Part shown: piece after piece, positions 29,429-37,707 of the stretch
How positions within the stretch are numbered: the first letter of the stretch is position 1
How the letters are laid out: every line of letters begins with the position of its first letter
From: an uncultured Bartonella sp.
GTDB lineage: Bacteria > Pseudomonadota > Alphaproteobacteria > Rhizobiales > Rhizobiaceae
Length of the DNA stretch: 37,921 nt
NCBI RefSeq assembly: GCF_945285465.1
Contig: NZ_CALYQK010000014.1
Location: 1-37,921, forward strand
Reading direction: 5' to 3'
Notes under the pieces: generated by a model
The model's input: the letters and a program-made list of their open reading frames with translations, nothing else
Told to the model about the DNA's origin: nothing
Database searches by the model: none
Position numbers and translations under genes: made by a program

Positions 29429-29887
29429 TCATGAATGTTGGCGGTTTTCCTCGACACCTTGGCGGGCAAGTTCGTCACACCGCTCATTTTCCGGATGTCC
29501 TGCATGACCTTTGACCCAGTGCCAGTGAACGCGATGACGCGCGCATGCCAGATCCAATGCCTGCCAGAGTTCGACATTTTTGACCGGTTTTTTTGCCGAA
29601 GTTTTCCATCCCCGCGTCTTCCAGCCAACGATCCAGTTCGTGATCCCCTCCCTTACATAAACAGAATCGGTATAAAGATCGACAAAACATGGCTCTTTTA
29701 ACGCGTTGAGTGCGTTTATTGTTGCGGTAAGCTCCATGCGGTTGTTGGTGGTATCGGGTTCACCCCCATAAATTTCACGGTTTTTTCCGTTCCAGCGCAA
29801 AATCGCTCCCCACCCGCCCGGGCCTGGATTACCCGAACAAGCACCATCGGTAAATATCTCGACCTGTTTTAGACAAGCGCCGGCCAT
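29429..29887 (-). CDS. rnhA: Ribonuclease HI
   Basis: A 152-residue RNase HI, which cuts RNA in RNA:DNA hybrids such as R-loops and Okazaki primers. The four catalytic acidic residues are visible: Asp in [17 protein letters not shown], Glu in NNRMELTA, Asp in LYTDSVYV and Asp in NERCDELAR. The histidine loop is [10 protein letters not shown]. The ATG follows the thrB stop directly (thrB ends at 29888), so it is co-transcribed and probably translationally coupled. Confidence 0.97.
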   Translation of the reverse strand: MAGACLKQVEIFTDGACSGNPGPGGWGAILRWNGKNREIYGGEPDTTNNRMELTATINALNALKEPCFVDLYTDSVYVREGITNWIVGWKTRGWKTSAKKPVKNVELWQALDLACARHRVHWHWVKGHAGHPENERCDELARQGVEENRQHS

Positions 29888-30847
29888 CTAAAGTCCGATT
29901 TCTGACGGTTTATTGACATCTCTAAAAAAATTGAGCTTCCGCCAATATTCCAACGGGTCTTTTTTCACCACCAGACTATTGGCAGGCGTATTAAACCAAT
30001 CGTAAATTCGGGTAAGAAAAAATCTTAAGGCGGCACCGCGCGCCAATACCAAAATAGCAGCAACTTCTTTTTGTTCTAACGGACGCACGGCGCAATAAGC
30101 TTTCAGCATAGCTTCGCTTTTGGTCACATTGTAAGAATAATCCCGTTCAAAACACCAGGCATTAAGCGCAACTGCAAGATCATAGGCAAGCATATCCGTG
30201 CAAGCAAAATAAAAGTCGATAATTCCAGAAAATTTGTCATTCAAAAAAAACACATTATCATTGAACAAATCGGCATGGATGACACCCTTTGGTAAACCGG
30301 AAGGCCAATATTCTTCAAGATAATCAAGTTCCTTGTCAATTTCGGATACAATATCCCGCGATATTTCGGCCGCCCGGTTACGACTGAGATTCCACAGCGG
30401 TCGCCAAGCCGACAGAGACAAGCTGTTTTTTCTTGCCAGCGAAAAATCAAGCCCGGCCAAATGCATCTTGGCCATCGCTTTGCCAACTTCACGGCAATGT
30501 AGAGCGTTCGGCTTTCTCAACCACACCCCTTCAAGAAAGGTGACTATGGTTGCAGGACGCCCGACAAGTTCGCCAATCATCATCCCGTCATTGCGTTTAA
30601 CCGGCTGTGGGCACGATATTCCTTTGGTGGCAAGATGGTTCATAAGTTCAAGATAAAACGGCAAGTCGCTTTTGTTTACGCGTTTTTCAAACAGAGTTAA
30701 AATGAATCGTCCGGCTTCTGTGTCCAGCATAAAATTGGAGTTTTCCACCCCTTCGGCAATGCCCCGATAGGATTGAAGTGTCCCAATTGTGTAATCGTTT
30801 AAAAAACACGTCAACTCGTCTTCATTAATATCGGTATATACGGCCAT
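29888..30847 (-). CDS. thrB: Homoserine kinase, APH-fold type
   Basis: A 319-residue kinase that phosphorylates homoserine for threonine synthesis. This is the aminoglycoside-phosphotransferase-fold form found in alphaproteobacteria and pseudomonads, not the GHMP form. Marks are [13 protein letters not shown] (nucleotide loop), VTFLEGVW, the catalytic loop [13 protein letters not shown] and the metal-binding [10 protein letters not shown], the equivalent of the usual IDFDFA. A ggag ribosome site precedes the ATG. It lies between ispH and rnhA, and its product is the substrate of threonine synthase encoded at 21140-22537. Confidence 0.95.
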   Translation of the reverse strand: MAVYTDINEDELTCFLNDYTIGTLQSYRGIAEGVENSNFMLDTEAGRFILTLFEKRVNKSDLPFYLELMNHLATKGISCPQPVKRNDGMMIGELVGRPATIVTFLEGVWLRKPNALHCREVGKAMAKMHLAGLDFSLARKNSLSLSAWRPLWNLSRNRAAEISRDIVSEIDKELDYLEEYWPSGLPKGVIHADLFNDNVFFLNDKFSGIIDFYFACTDMLAYDLAVALNAWCFERDYSYNVTKSEAMLKAYCAVRPLEQKEVAAILVLARGAALRFFLTRIYDWFNTPANSLVVKKDPLEYWRKLNFFRDVNKPSEIGL

Positions 30848-30882
30848 TATTCACTCCGCATGAATATATCATGCTCTTGTCA

Positions 30883-31899
30883 CTATTCTTCACCCGAGGC
30901 ACTGTTGCCGTTAACAAACTCCATATCTTTAGCTGTCAAAACAACGTTGCGTAATTCCCGGTTTACCAAAAAAGTTTCATTTTCAACAGCAGTTTCAGCA
31001 AGTTCTATTGTCACATCATAACGCTCTCTGAAAGCCGTAATAATTTCATCGACAATTATTTCCGGTGCAGAAGCACCCGCTGATAAACTGACTATACGTG
31101 CATCATCAAGCTTTTCAAAGTCGATTTCGTGGGCACGTTGGACCAATAATGCGCGTTTGGCACCAAAACGTTCTGCCACTTCAACAAGGCGTCGCGAGTT
31201 TGACGAGTTCGGCGCGCCGACAACCAAAAACAAATCGGTTCCCGGAGCCGAAGCTTTTACCGCTTCCTGCCGATTGGTTGTCGCATAACAGATCGACTCG
31301 GCAGCCGGTGGCTCGATATCGGGAAAGCGGCGTTTAAGCACTTCGATAATCTCGGCCGTATCTTCTACCGACAAAGTTGTCTGACTGACAAAACCCAATT
31401 TTTGTCCCGGTTCCGGTTGATAGTTTAGTGCATCTTCGACATTTTCTATAAGTGTTACAGTACCCTCGTCCACCTGCCCCATTGTACCAATGACCTCCGG
31501 ATGACCGGAATGACCGATCAGAATAACATGCCGATAATTGCGTTGATGACGCATCGCCTGTTTATGCACTTTTGAAACCAGCGGACAAGTGGCATCAAGA
31601 TAAAACAAATTATGAAGACGTGCGTTCTCCGGCACCGACTTGGGCACACCATGGGCAGAAAAAATCACCGGTTGCTGCTGATGTTCAGGCGGAATTTCAT
31701 CAAGTTCCTCGACAAAAATCGCGCCTCGCGCCTGTAGTCCTTCAACCACATACCGGTTATGAACAATCTCGTGGCGCACATAAACAGGCGCACCATATTT
31801 CTTTAATGCCAGAACAACAATCTGGATTGCCCGGTCAACGCCGGCACAAAAACCACGTGGCCCACAGAGCCTGATTGTTATCGAAGGTTTTAATTTCAT
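30883..31899 (-). CDS. ispH: 4-hydroxy-3-methylbut-2-enyl diphosphate reductase
   Basis: A 338-residue iron-sulfur enzyme of the last step of the MEP isoprenoid pathway, making IPP and DMAPP. The three cluster cysteines appear in LCGPRGFCAGVDRA, DATCPLVSKVHKQA and ESICYATTNRQEA. The catalytic region is HSGHPEVIGTMGQ, and the C-terminal substrate part is GAPNSSNSRRLVEVAE and LSAGASAPE. The frame stays open to 32040, but the extra 47 residues are unlike the family. The ATG at 31899 follows an agggattgag ribosome site and begins the normal N terminus. First gene of ispH > thrB > rnhA. Confidence 0.95.
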   Translation of the reverse strand: MKLKPSITIRLCGPRGFCAGVDRAIQIVVLALKKYGAPVYVRHEIVHNRYVVEGLQARGAIFVEELDEIPPEHQQQPVIFSAHGVPKSVPENARLHNLFYLDATCPLVSKVHKQAMRHQRNYRHVILIGHSGHPEVIGTMGQVDEGTVTLIENVEDALNYQPEPGQKLGFVSQTTLSVEDTAEIIEVLKRRFPDIEPPAAESICYATTNRQEAVKASAPGTDLFLVVGAPNSSNSRRLVEVAERFGAKRALLVQRAHEIDFEKLDDARIVSLSAGASAPEIIVDEIITAFRERYDVTIELAETAVENETFLVNRELRNVVLTAKDMEFVNGNSASGEE

Positions 31900-32184
31900 T
31901 CTCAATCCCTGAAAGCAACAATATCGTTTGGAAGAACAGTCCAGACATCTCATCAAAATTGCATAAGTGTTTTCTAAGAACCAAAAGACAAGGCAATCAT
32001 TTATGACTTTCTTCACGTTTTCCCACAAAACAAATGGCAAAACTCTAACAAATCACCAACGACACCGACAAAATTTTATCTGCTTTTTAGCGCTCGAAGG
32101 ATAAATTCAATGGCCAGCCGTCACATGGCGCTTTCTGGTTACCTCATCTCTATAAACTGTTGTGATAGAATGAAAAATCTCGTT
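31900..32184. other. Gap between the coxF-like gene and ispH
   Basis: I recognise no gene here. In related alphaproteobacteria ctaG, ctaE (coxC), a DUF983 gene and surf1 commonly lie between coxF and ispH. In this window only 285 bases remain between the two, with no frame resembling any of them. Confidence 0.5.
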
Positions 32185-32334
32185 CTATTGACTATTTACA
32201 TGCGCCATTGTCGCAGCATAAACAAGAAGAGCAAAAAGAAAAAGTGCAATCGCTAATCCTCTCGCCCGATGCCGTTGCGCTTTTTTTTGCAACTCGGTCA
32301 ATTCTATTTGCTCTAATTTTTTGTTATCGCTCAT
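32185..32334 (-). CDS. Small membrane protein, CoxF-like
   Basis: A 49-residue gene below the usual length cutoff. The protein starts MSDNKKLEQIELTELQKKAQ, continues with a basic stretch RHRARG, and has one membrane segment LAIALFLFALLVYAATMA. This size and layout, directly behind ctaB, fit the small CoxF proteins of alphaproteobacterial cox operons, whose function is unclear. Its ATG lies three bases from the ctaB stop (TGAAAATG), with the G run at the ctaB 3' end as ribosome site. An ATG at 32340 overlapping the ctaB stop is less likely because it would leave no ribosome-site spacing. Confidence 0.7.
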   Translation of the reverse strand: MSDNKKLEQIELTELQKKAQRHRARGLAIALFLFALLVYAATMAHVNSQ

Positions 32335-32336
32335 TT

Positions 32337-33281
32337 TCATCCCCCCCAATAACTCAATACCCGCGTTGCCAGTGATTCCACCAGCAAAATGGCAAATATT
32401 GCAGCAAGATAAAAAAGCGAAAAGAAAAACAATTTTTTAGCACATGGTACCGTTTGCTCGCGTGTTTCTGTTTTCCATAACTCATATGAACGATAAACAA
32501 AAATAACGCCTAAAATCGTTGACAATATGCCATAGGTTATGCCGGCAAATCCCAATATATATGGCGCAATACCGCATATAGCCATGAGAACCGCATAAAC
32601 GAATATCTGGTTTTTTGTCGAACGTTCCCCTTTCGCATTCGGCATCATCGGTATACGTGCTTCGCCATAATCGGTCGTTACAAATAGAGATAGTGCCCAG
32701 AAATGCGGCGGCGTCCACATAAAAATAATCAAAAACAATATGATACTTTCAATACTGACTGCGCCCGTCGCCGCTGCCCACCCGATCATTGGTGGAAATG
32801 CTCCGGCTGCGCCACCAATAACAATATTTTGCGGCGTTGAGCGCTTAAGCCACATTGTATAGATAACGACATAAAAAAATATCGTAAACGCTAAAAAAGC
32901 GGCTGAAAACCAGTTGATAAAAATGCCCATTGTAAGCACTGAGAGTGCTGACAGTACAAGACCAAAAACCAGTACTTCGCCACCGGTTACCTTACCCGCG
33001 GGAATAGGACGCTTTTTCGTGCGTTTCATAATCGCATCAATATCGGCATCATACCACATATTCAACGCTCCCGAGGCACCACCGCCGACGGCAATGCATA
33101 AAATAGCCAGAAAGCCCAAAACCGGATTTATCGAGACGGGTGCCACCAGCATGCCCACCAGAGCGGTAAAGACCACCAGTGACATCACGCGCGGTTTGAG
33201 TAGGGCTACATAATCGTTGGCGTCGGCTTGCGACGGGTCGGGAAAATGTGGCTTTTGCGATAGTGGGTTCGACATGGACAT
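32337..33281 (-). CDS. ctaB: Protoheme IX farnesyltransferase (heme O synthase)
   Basis: A 314-residue UbiA-type prenyltransferase that adds a farnesyl group to heme B to make heme O, needed by heme O/A-type terminal oxidases. The first helix motif is [20 protein letters not shown]. The first Asp-rich motif lies in [20 protein letters not shown], and the later conserved segments are [28 protein letters not shown] and [11 protein letters not shown]. About nine membrane segments are predicted. The start at 33281 has only a weak ribosome site. It lies between the aberrant subunit I gene and coxF. It could still serve a bo3-type quinol oxidase elsewhere in the genome, which would explain why it is intact. 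Confidence 0.95.
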   Translation of the reverse strand: MSMSNPLSQKPHFPDPSQADANDYVALLKPRVMSLVVFTALVGMLVAPVSINPVLGFLAILCIAVGGGASGALNMWYDADIDAIMKRTKKRPIPAGKVTGGEVLVFGLVLSALSVLTMGIFINWFSAAFLAFTIFFYVVIYTMWLKRSTPQNIVIGGAAGAFPPMIGWAAATGAVSIESIILFLIIFMWTPPHFWALSLFVTTDYGEARIPMMPNAKGERSTKNQIFVYAVLMAICGIAPYILGFAGITYGILSTILGVIFVYRSYELWKTETREQTVPCAKKLFFFSLFYLAAIFAILLVESLATRVLSYWGG

Positions 33282-33626
33282 ATATAAACCGATCTGTTTT
33301 CAGCGCTGTATCCAGATTAAAAATGCTTTACGCTTCCTTTCAAAACCATATTGACAAAAAACGCAATTGGCAAATCGTTGGGCGCTATAATCGACAGTCC
33401 TTTTTAAAGGACGAACTGTCGCCTGTATTATTTTTGTATTATTTAAGAAAGGCAGTCTTGCGCTATTGAATGTGCCATCAATGTCGGTTCGATAAAATCG
33501 CAAAATGACCTTGTGACCGGCAAATTCACGTCGTGATTCACGTCATTGCAGTTATGGCGTTCCATCTTGCAGTTGTGCCATACTATCACGGCGTCACTTT
33601 TGCATGTCACACCATTTAACGACAAC
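33282..33626. other. Gap between subunit I-like gene and ctaB, with a palindrome
   Basis: No gene is seen in 345 bases. An interrupted palindrome lies at 33393-33420: tccttt/aaagga in the centre and gacag/ctgtc outside. It could be a transcription terminator for the upstream gene, but there is no clear U tract. In most relatives ctaB follows subunit I closely, so this spacer is unusually long. Confidence 0.45.
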
Positions 33627-35105
33627 TCATTCTACAACAACAGGCACTTTCACCCAGACATCGTCGTTAGGCGGCGAAGGCAATTGCCATTCAAGTGTCA
33701 AAGCACCTTCGCCCCATGGATTATTTGGCGCTCTTTCACCGCGAACAAAAGTTTCGCCCACACCGTAAAGAAATACAATAACAGAAAACGTAGCAAGCAG
33801 CGCACCAACCGTTGAACATACCCCCAAAACTGCCAGGCTAAACAATACACCTTCGCCCAGCTGATTGAGATGTTGGGGCAAAAATATTGCGTTGACACCG
33901 ACAAACATCAACCAGAAATGAAGCGCTGTCGTGGCGTTACGACAGGAAAAGCCGGTAATCTTAGGTAACCAATAGTACCACCCGGCAAAAATTGCAAACA
34001 CCGCACTCAATGATAAAATATAGTGAAAATGCGCAACAAAAACCGATTGTCCCAGCTCGTTGACATTCAAACCACTCAATACAAGTTGTAACGCCGAAAG
34101 TTGTCCCATCAAAACCACAAAGATAAAGCCCATAGCCCATAGCAATGGCGATGAAAACGCAAAACGGCTTTTGACAATTGTAACCAGCCAACTCAATAAA
34201 ATAAAACCTGTCGGCAAAATAATAAGAGGCAACGCAACTTTAAAATAGCGTTCCATAACAAGAGGATTTTGAAAATGGAACAAATCGTTCATCCACAAGA
34301 CCACACCGATGCCGCCAATAAAAGTCATAGCGGCAATTACGCAATTTTCCATCCATAATCCGCGTTTGCAAAAAGTCACCAGAATTTCGCTGACAATACC
34401 GAATGCCGGTAATAACAGCACATATATTTCCGGGTGGCTAAAAAACCAGACAATCATTGAAGGGTGTCCGGCAGTTGTGACACCGCCCCAGATAACTTCG
34501 GTCAATGCGGCAAGCATAGCTGGCACAGATATCAATCCAAGAAAAGACGCGATCAACACCGACCAGACAAATATTGGTAAACGCGACAACGTCATCCCTG
34601 GTGCCCGCATAGTAATAATTGTGGTAATGAAATTGATAAATGTTAAAATAAAAGAGACCGAGCCGAGGAAAATACTCGCCAGCATCAAAATTTTGAATTG
34701 CCCGCTGTCAGCAATTGAAAAAAGGGCAAAAAAGCCAAAAAGAATAGAGAGCGGCAATAACAAAAATGCAGCCAAATTAAGCCGGGGGAAAGCGACGTTA
34801 TGGGTGCCAACCATAAGTGGCACAAACCAGTTGGCAAAGCCACCGACCAAAGCAGGCATCACCATAAAAAACACAAGAATAAGCGCATGCGCCATATTCA
34901 TAAATGAAAGTTGCGCCGGGTCGCTGGGAAAAGCGATGGATAAAAAGGCCAAGTCGGCACCATTCAGCGCCAGACGCAGGATAATGGAAAAAGCTGCCCC
35001 AATGACACCGGCAATAATAGAAACCACGAGATAGAGCGTTCCAATGGCTCTGTTATCGCAATCTATTATTGACGAAAAAAAACTCTTATTTCTACGTTCA
35101 GACAT
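33627..35105 (-). CDS. Heme-copper oxidase subunit I-like protein lacking CuB ligands
   Basis: A 492-residue membrane protein clearly related to cytochrome c oxidase subunit I (CtaD): AIGTLYLVVSIIAGVIGAAF, FFMVMPALVGGFANW, NFITTIITMRAPGMTLSRLP, FFSHPEIYVLLLPAFG, VAHFHYILSLSAVFAIFAGW, and ANNPWGEGALTLEW (NNPWGEGALTLEWQLPSPP) near the C terminus. Present are the heme a histidine of helix II (residue 73), the HPE-x-Y histidine and tyrosine (224, 228) and the HFH heme ligands (359, 361). Missing are both adjacent CuB histidines (WAHH is WMND, codons 34284-34295), the D-channel Asp (N at 103), the K-channel Lys (I at 302) and the C-terminal Arg pair. The helix III-IV loop is also shortened. I use the ATG at 35105; the frame opens at a TTG at 35117. 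No strong ribosome site is seen. Confidence 0.88.
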   Translation of the reverse strand: MSERRNKSFFSSIIDCDNRAIGTLYLVVSIIAGVIGAAFSIILRLALNGADLAFLSIAFPSDPAQLSFMNMAHALILVFFMVMPALVGGFANWFVPLMVGTHNVAFPRLNLAAFLLLPLSILFGFFALFSIADSGQFKILMLASIFLGSVSFILTFINFITTIITMRAPGMTLSRLPIFVWSVLIASFLGLISVPAMLAALTEVIWGGVTTAGHPSMIVWFFSHPEIYVLLLPAFGIVSEILVTFCKRGLWMENCVIAAMTFIGGIGVVLWMNDLFHFQNPLVMERYFKVALPLIILPTGFILLSWLVTIVKSRFAFSSPLLWAMGFIFVVLMGQLSALQLVLSGLNVNELGQSVFVAHFHYILSLSAVFAIFAGWYYWLPKITGFSCRNATTALHFWLMFVGVNAIFLPQHLNQLGEGVLFSLAVLGVCSTVGALLATFSVIVFLYGVGETFVRGERAPNNPWGEGALTLEWQLPSPPNDDVWVKVPVVVE

Positions 35106-35380
35106 CAACTTTGCCAAATGCGTTTAAACAATCTTTTGATCACAGAACTAACTTGACCCGCTCTAACAATATTTTTTGCCTAAAACAATGCGACAAACAG
35201 CCTCAAATAGAAACAATTCCTTGCCACATTCATCAAATTTTCGCGTTTTTGCCATGATCTCGCATCAAAATGAAAAGATTATATCATCTCAGTTGTGAAT
35301 GATTTATAGTGTCGGTTCAAGAATGCTTTTCACAAAGGTTGAAGCAATATAACGTCATGGTGATTCGAGCAGGAGTTTTT

Positions 35381-35923
35381 ATGTCACTTCGTCAATTCTT
35401 CAAACGAGCGTGTGGCGTTGTCGCACTTAGCGTGTCAACAATCGGACTTTTTTTAAATGTTGCTTTGGCACAGGCAGCAAACCAGCAAGACATACCCGCC
35501 CCCAAAACCTTTGGTGCATGGACAAAAATTTGCTCCCTTCCACCCGGAACACCGAATATACAGTGTGAAGTTGTGCAAAATGTCAGGGCACAAGACAGGC
35601 CTGACATTACTTTTCGTGTAACGCTTTATAAATTGCCGAAGAATCAAGGTACGCTTATGCGTGTTTTTGTGCCAATTCGGGTAGAATTGCGTTTGGGTGT
35701 CGGAATTAAAATTGACGATAAAGATATGGGTAAAATGGAATATCGTCGGTGTTTAGGAGATAATTGTGTTGCTGAAGCCTTTTTGAAAGCGGAAGACCTC
35801 AAGTCGTTTCTGGAAGGGAAAATGGCAACTTATTTTATTTTTACCACTCCTGAAGAAGGCATAGGCGGTATAATCGACCTCAATGGCCTCAAAGATGCCT
35901 ACGATTCATTGCCAAAAGAATGA
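35381..35923 (+). CDS. IalB-family exported protein (invasion-associated locus B)
   Basis: A 180-residue exported protein with a signal peptide (residues 1-32, basic start, hydrophobic VVALSVSTIGLFLNVALAQA). The mature domain shows the IalB pattern: FGAWTKICS, a second cysteine in NIQCEVVQN, the PIRVELRLGVGIKIDD segment, and the late cysteine pair YRRCLGDNC. Family members are periplasmic or outer-surface proteins, of which Bartonella IalB is implicated in red-cell invasion. Most copies in this order have no proven role. The frame opens at 35309, but the ATG at 35381 follows an aggag ribosome site at 35371-35375. It is divergent from the subunit I-like gene and upstream of tldD. Confidence 0.88.
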   Translation: MSLRQFFKRACGVVALSVSTIGLFLNVALAQAANQQDIPAPKTFGAWTKICSLPPGTPNIQCEVVQNVRAQDRPDITFRVTLYKLPKNQGTLMRVFVPIRVELRLGVGIKIDDKDMGKMEYRRCLGDNCVAEAFLKAEDLKSFLEGKMATYFIFTTPEEGIGGIIDLNGLKDAYDSLPKE

Positions 35924-35931
35924 TTATCGCA

Positions 35932-35973
35932 AAAAGTTCGAGGCGACATTATAAAAGTTGAGGCGACATTATA
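35932..35973. repeat. Two tandem copies of a 21-22-base unit
   Basis: The unit aaaagtt(c)gaggcgacattata occurs at 35932-35953 and 35953-35973. The second copy lacks one base. It lies just after the ialB-like stop, in the leader of tldD. Confidence 0.8.
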
Positions 35974-35995
35974 ATGGTAACTGGCCTTTTCTTTG

Positions 35996-36039
35996 AAAAG
36001 ACCTGGCCATCGGCTCATTAAAAAGACTTGGCCATCGGC
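35996..36039. repeat. Direct repeat with hairpin potential before tldD
   Basis: Aaaagac(c/t)tggccatcggc occurs at 35996-36014 and 36021-36039. The copies can join small stems: tggcc at 35982-35986 with ggcca at 36005-36009, and tggcc/ggcca at 36029-36041. No U tract follows, so this is not a standard terminator. Confidence 0.75.
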
Positions 36040-36062
36040 CAGCCGCAACACAGGAAAAGTTT

Positions 36063-37475
36063 ATGAAATCTTTGATCGACCAATTCGACATTAGCTCAAA
36101 TGAAGTCCAGTCGCTTGTTCAGGACACTTTACAAAAGGCTGATGATGGAGAGCTGTTTCTGGAATATTCCGAAAGCGAATCGCTTGTTTTCGATAATGGA
36201 CGACTGAAAAATGGCTCTTTCGACCAGGATACCGGTTTTGGTTTACGTGCCGTAGCAGGAGAAGCCACTGGTTACGCCCATTCAGGTGAATTTAGCAAAG
36301 CGGCGTTAAAAAGAGCGTCCGATGCGGCAAAAGCGGTAACGAATGGATATTCCGGCAATTATAGTGCGGCACCGCGTGGTACCAACAGAAAATTGTATCC
36401 CGAATTAAACCCGTTAAGTTCGCCTTCTTTTGAAGAAAAAATTGCCTTGCTGCAAAAGATAGATTCTTATATTCGCAACAAAGAAAATGCAGTGCGTCAG
36501 GTTTCGGTGTCACTTGCCGGTTCTATGCAGCAGGTTGAAATTTTGCGTGCGGATGGACACGTTGTTAGCGATATTCGTCCACTCGTCCGGCTCGGAATTT
36601 CGGTCATTGCGGCAAACGGCGAGCGTATGGAAAGCGGCTTTTATGGATGTGGCGGCCGTGAAGCTTTCAATCGCTTTATTACCGAAGACAATTGGCAAAT
36701 GGCAGCCGACGAAGCGCTTAGAATGGCAATGGTCAATCTTCAAGCCGAACCGGCACCAGCTGGAACGTTTGATGTCGTGCTTGCCAGTGGCTGGCCCGGT
36801 GTCATGTTGCATGAAGCTGTCGGTCACGGCCTTGAAGGTGACTTTAACCGGAAAAAGACGTCGGCATTTGCCGGTCTTATGGGTAAGCAGGTTGCTGCCA
36901 AAGGTGTCACGGTTATTGATGACGGGTCAATAGCCGGTCGTCGCGGTTCACTGACCATAGATGATGAGGGAACGCCTTCTGCCCGCAATGTTCTGATTGA
37001 AGATGGAAAACTGGTTGGCTATATGCAGGACCGGTTGAATGCGCGTCTTATGGGCATGCAGCCAACCGGCAACGGCCGGCGCGAATCCTATGCCTGTGCG
37101 CCGATGCCGCGCATGACCAATACAATGATGTTGGGAGGTCAATATACACCGGACGAGGTATTGGGCTCTTTGAAAGATGGCATTTATGCCGTTTCATTTG
37201 GTGGTGGACAAGTTGATATCACTTCCGGAAAGTTCGTTTTTGAATGTACAGAAGCCTATCGTGTACGAGACGGCAAGATTGTTGCACCGATCAAGGGGGC
37301 AACGCTGATTGGCAATGGCCCGCAAGCTATGAAACGCATTACAATGATCGGGAACGATCCCAAGCTCGATAATGGCATTGGCATGTGTGGCAAAAATGGT
37401 CAAAGCGTTCCGGTTGGTGTCGGGCTTCCTCATTTACGCATCAATGCAATGATAATTGGTGGCACAGCGGTGTAA
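36063..37475 (+). CDS. tldD: Metalloprotease TldD
   Basis: A 470-residue TldD, which with TldE (PmbA) forms a zinc protease complex that opens and degrades unfolded peptides and matures some ribosomal peptides. The zinc motif HEAVGHGLEGD (HExxxH) is at about residues 250-260, and the third ligand cysteine region is FVFECTEAYRV. Other family segments are LRAVAGEATGYAHSG, TIDDEGTPSARNVLIEDGKL and GNGRRESYACAPMPRMTNT. The ribosome site aggaaaag lies just before the ATG. In related genomes tldD is followed by ctaC of the cox operon; here a YeeE/YedE-type gene follows. Confidence 0.96.
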   Translation: MKSLIDQFDISSNEVQSLVQDTLQKADDGELFLEYSESESLVFDNGRLKNGSFDQDTGFGLRAVAGEATGYAHSGEFSKAALKRASDAAKAVTNGYSGNYSAAPRGTNRKLYPELNPLSSPSFEEKIALLQKIDSYIRNKENAVRQVSVSLAGSMQQVEILRADGHVVSDIRPLVRLGISVIAANGERMESGFYGCGGREAFNRFITEDNWQMAADEALRMAMVNLQAEPAPAGTFDVVLASGWPGVMLHEAVGHGLEGDFNRKKTSAFAGLMGKQVAAKGVTVIDDGSIAGRRGSLTIDDEGTPSARNVLIEDGKLVGYMQDRLNARLMGMQPTGNGRRESYACAPMPRMTNTMMLGGQYTPDEVLGSLKDGIYAVSFGGGQVDITSGKFVFECTEAYRVRDGKIVAPIKGATLIGNGPQAMKRITMIGNDPKLDNGIGMCGKNGQSVPVGVGLPHLRINAMIIGGTAV

Positions 37476-37707
37476 AGTTTTGTACGTCTATTCAGGCAGC
37501 AGTCGGAAAATTGATAAATTTCGCCAAATCGCATTATGAAAACGAACTGTGCAACGGTGTCTGCTTCGCGATTAAATAGTGGTTAACTGCTTTCAAACAG
37601 CTTAATTTGTCCTTTCAGTCACTCTCCCTCAGTTGAATTCTTTTTATAAATTCGCTAGGCCAAAACAAAATAGCTGAATTGGTTTTTCATTATTGAAAGG
37701 AATTTCA

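Noticed and set aside
31900..32040. Longer start for ispH at 32040
   Set aside because: The added residues are unlike the family N terminus, and the ATG at 31899 begins right before the first cluster motif with a ribosome site.
34309..35034. 241-residue open frame on the plus strand, antisense to the subunit I-like gene
   Set aside because: It lies wholly inside a gene with clear heme-copper-oxidase motifs, is rich in Ile/Asn/Lys/Thr as expected of a complement of membrane-protein codons, and has no recognisable domain or ribosome site.
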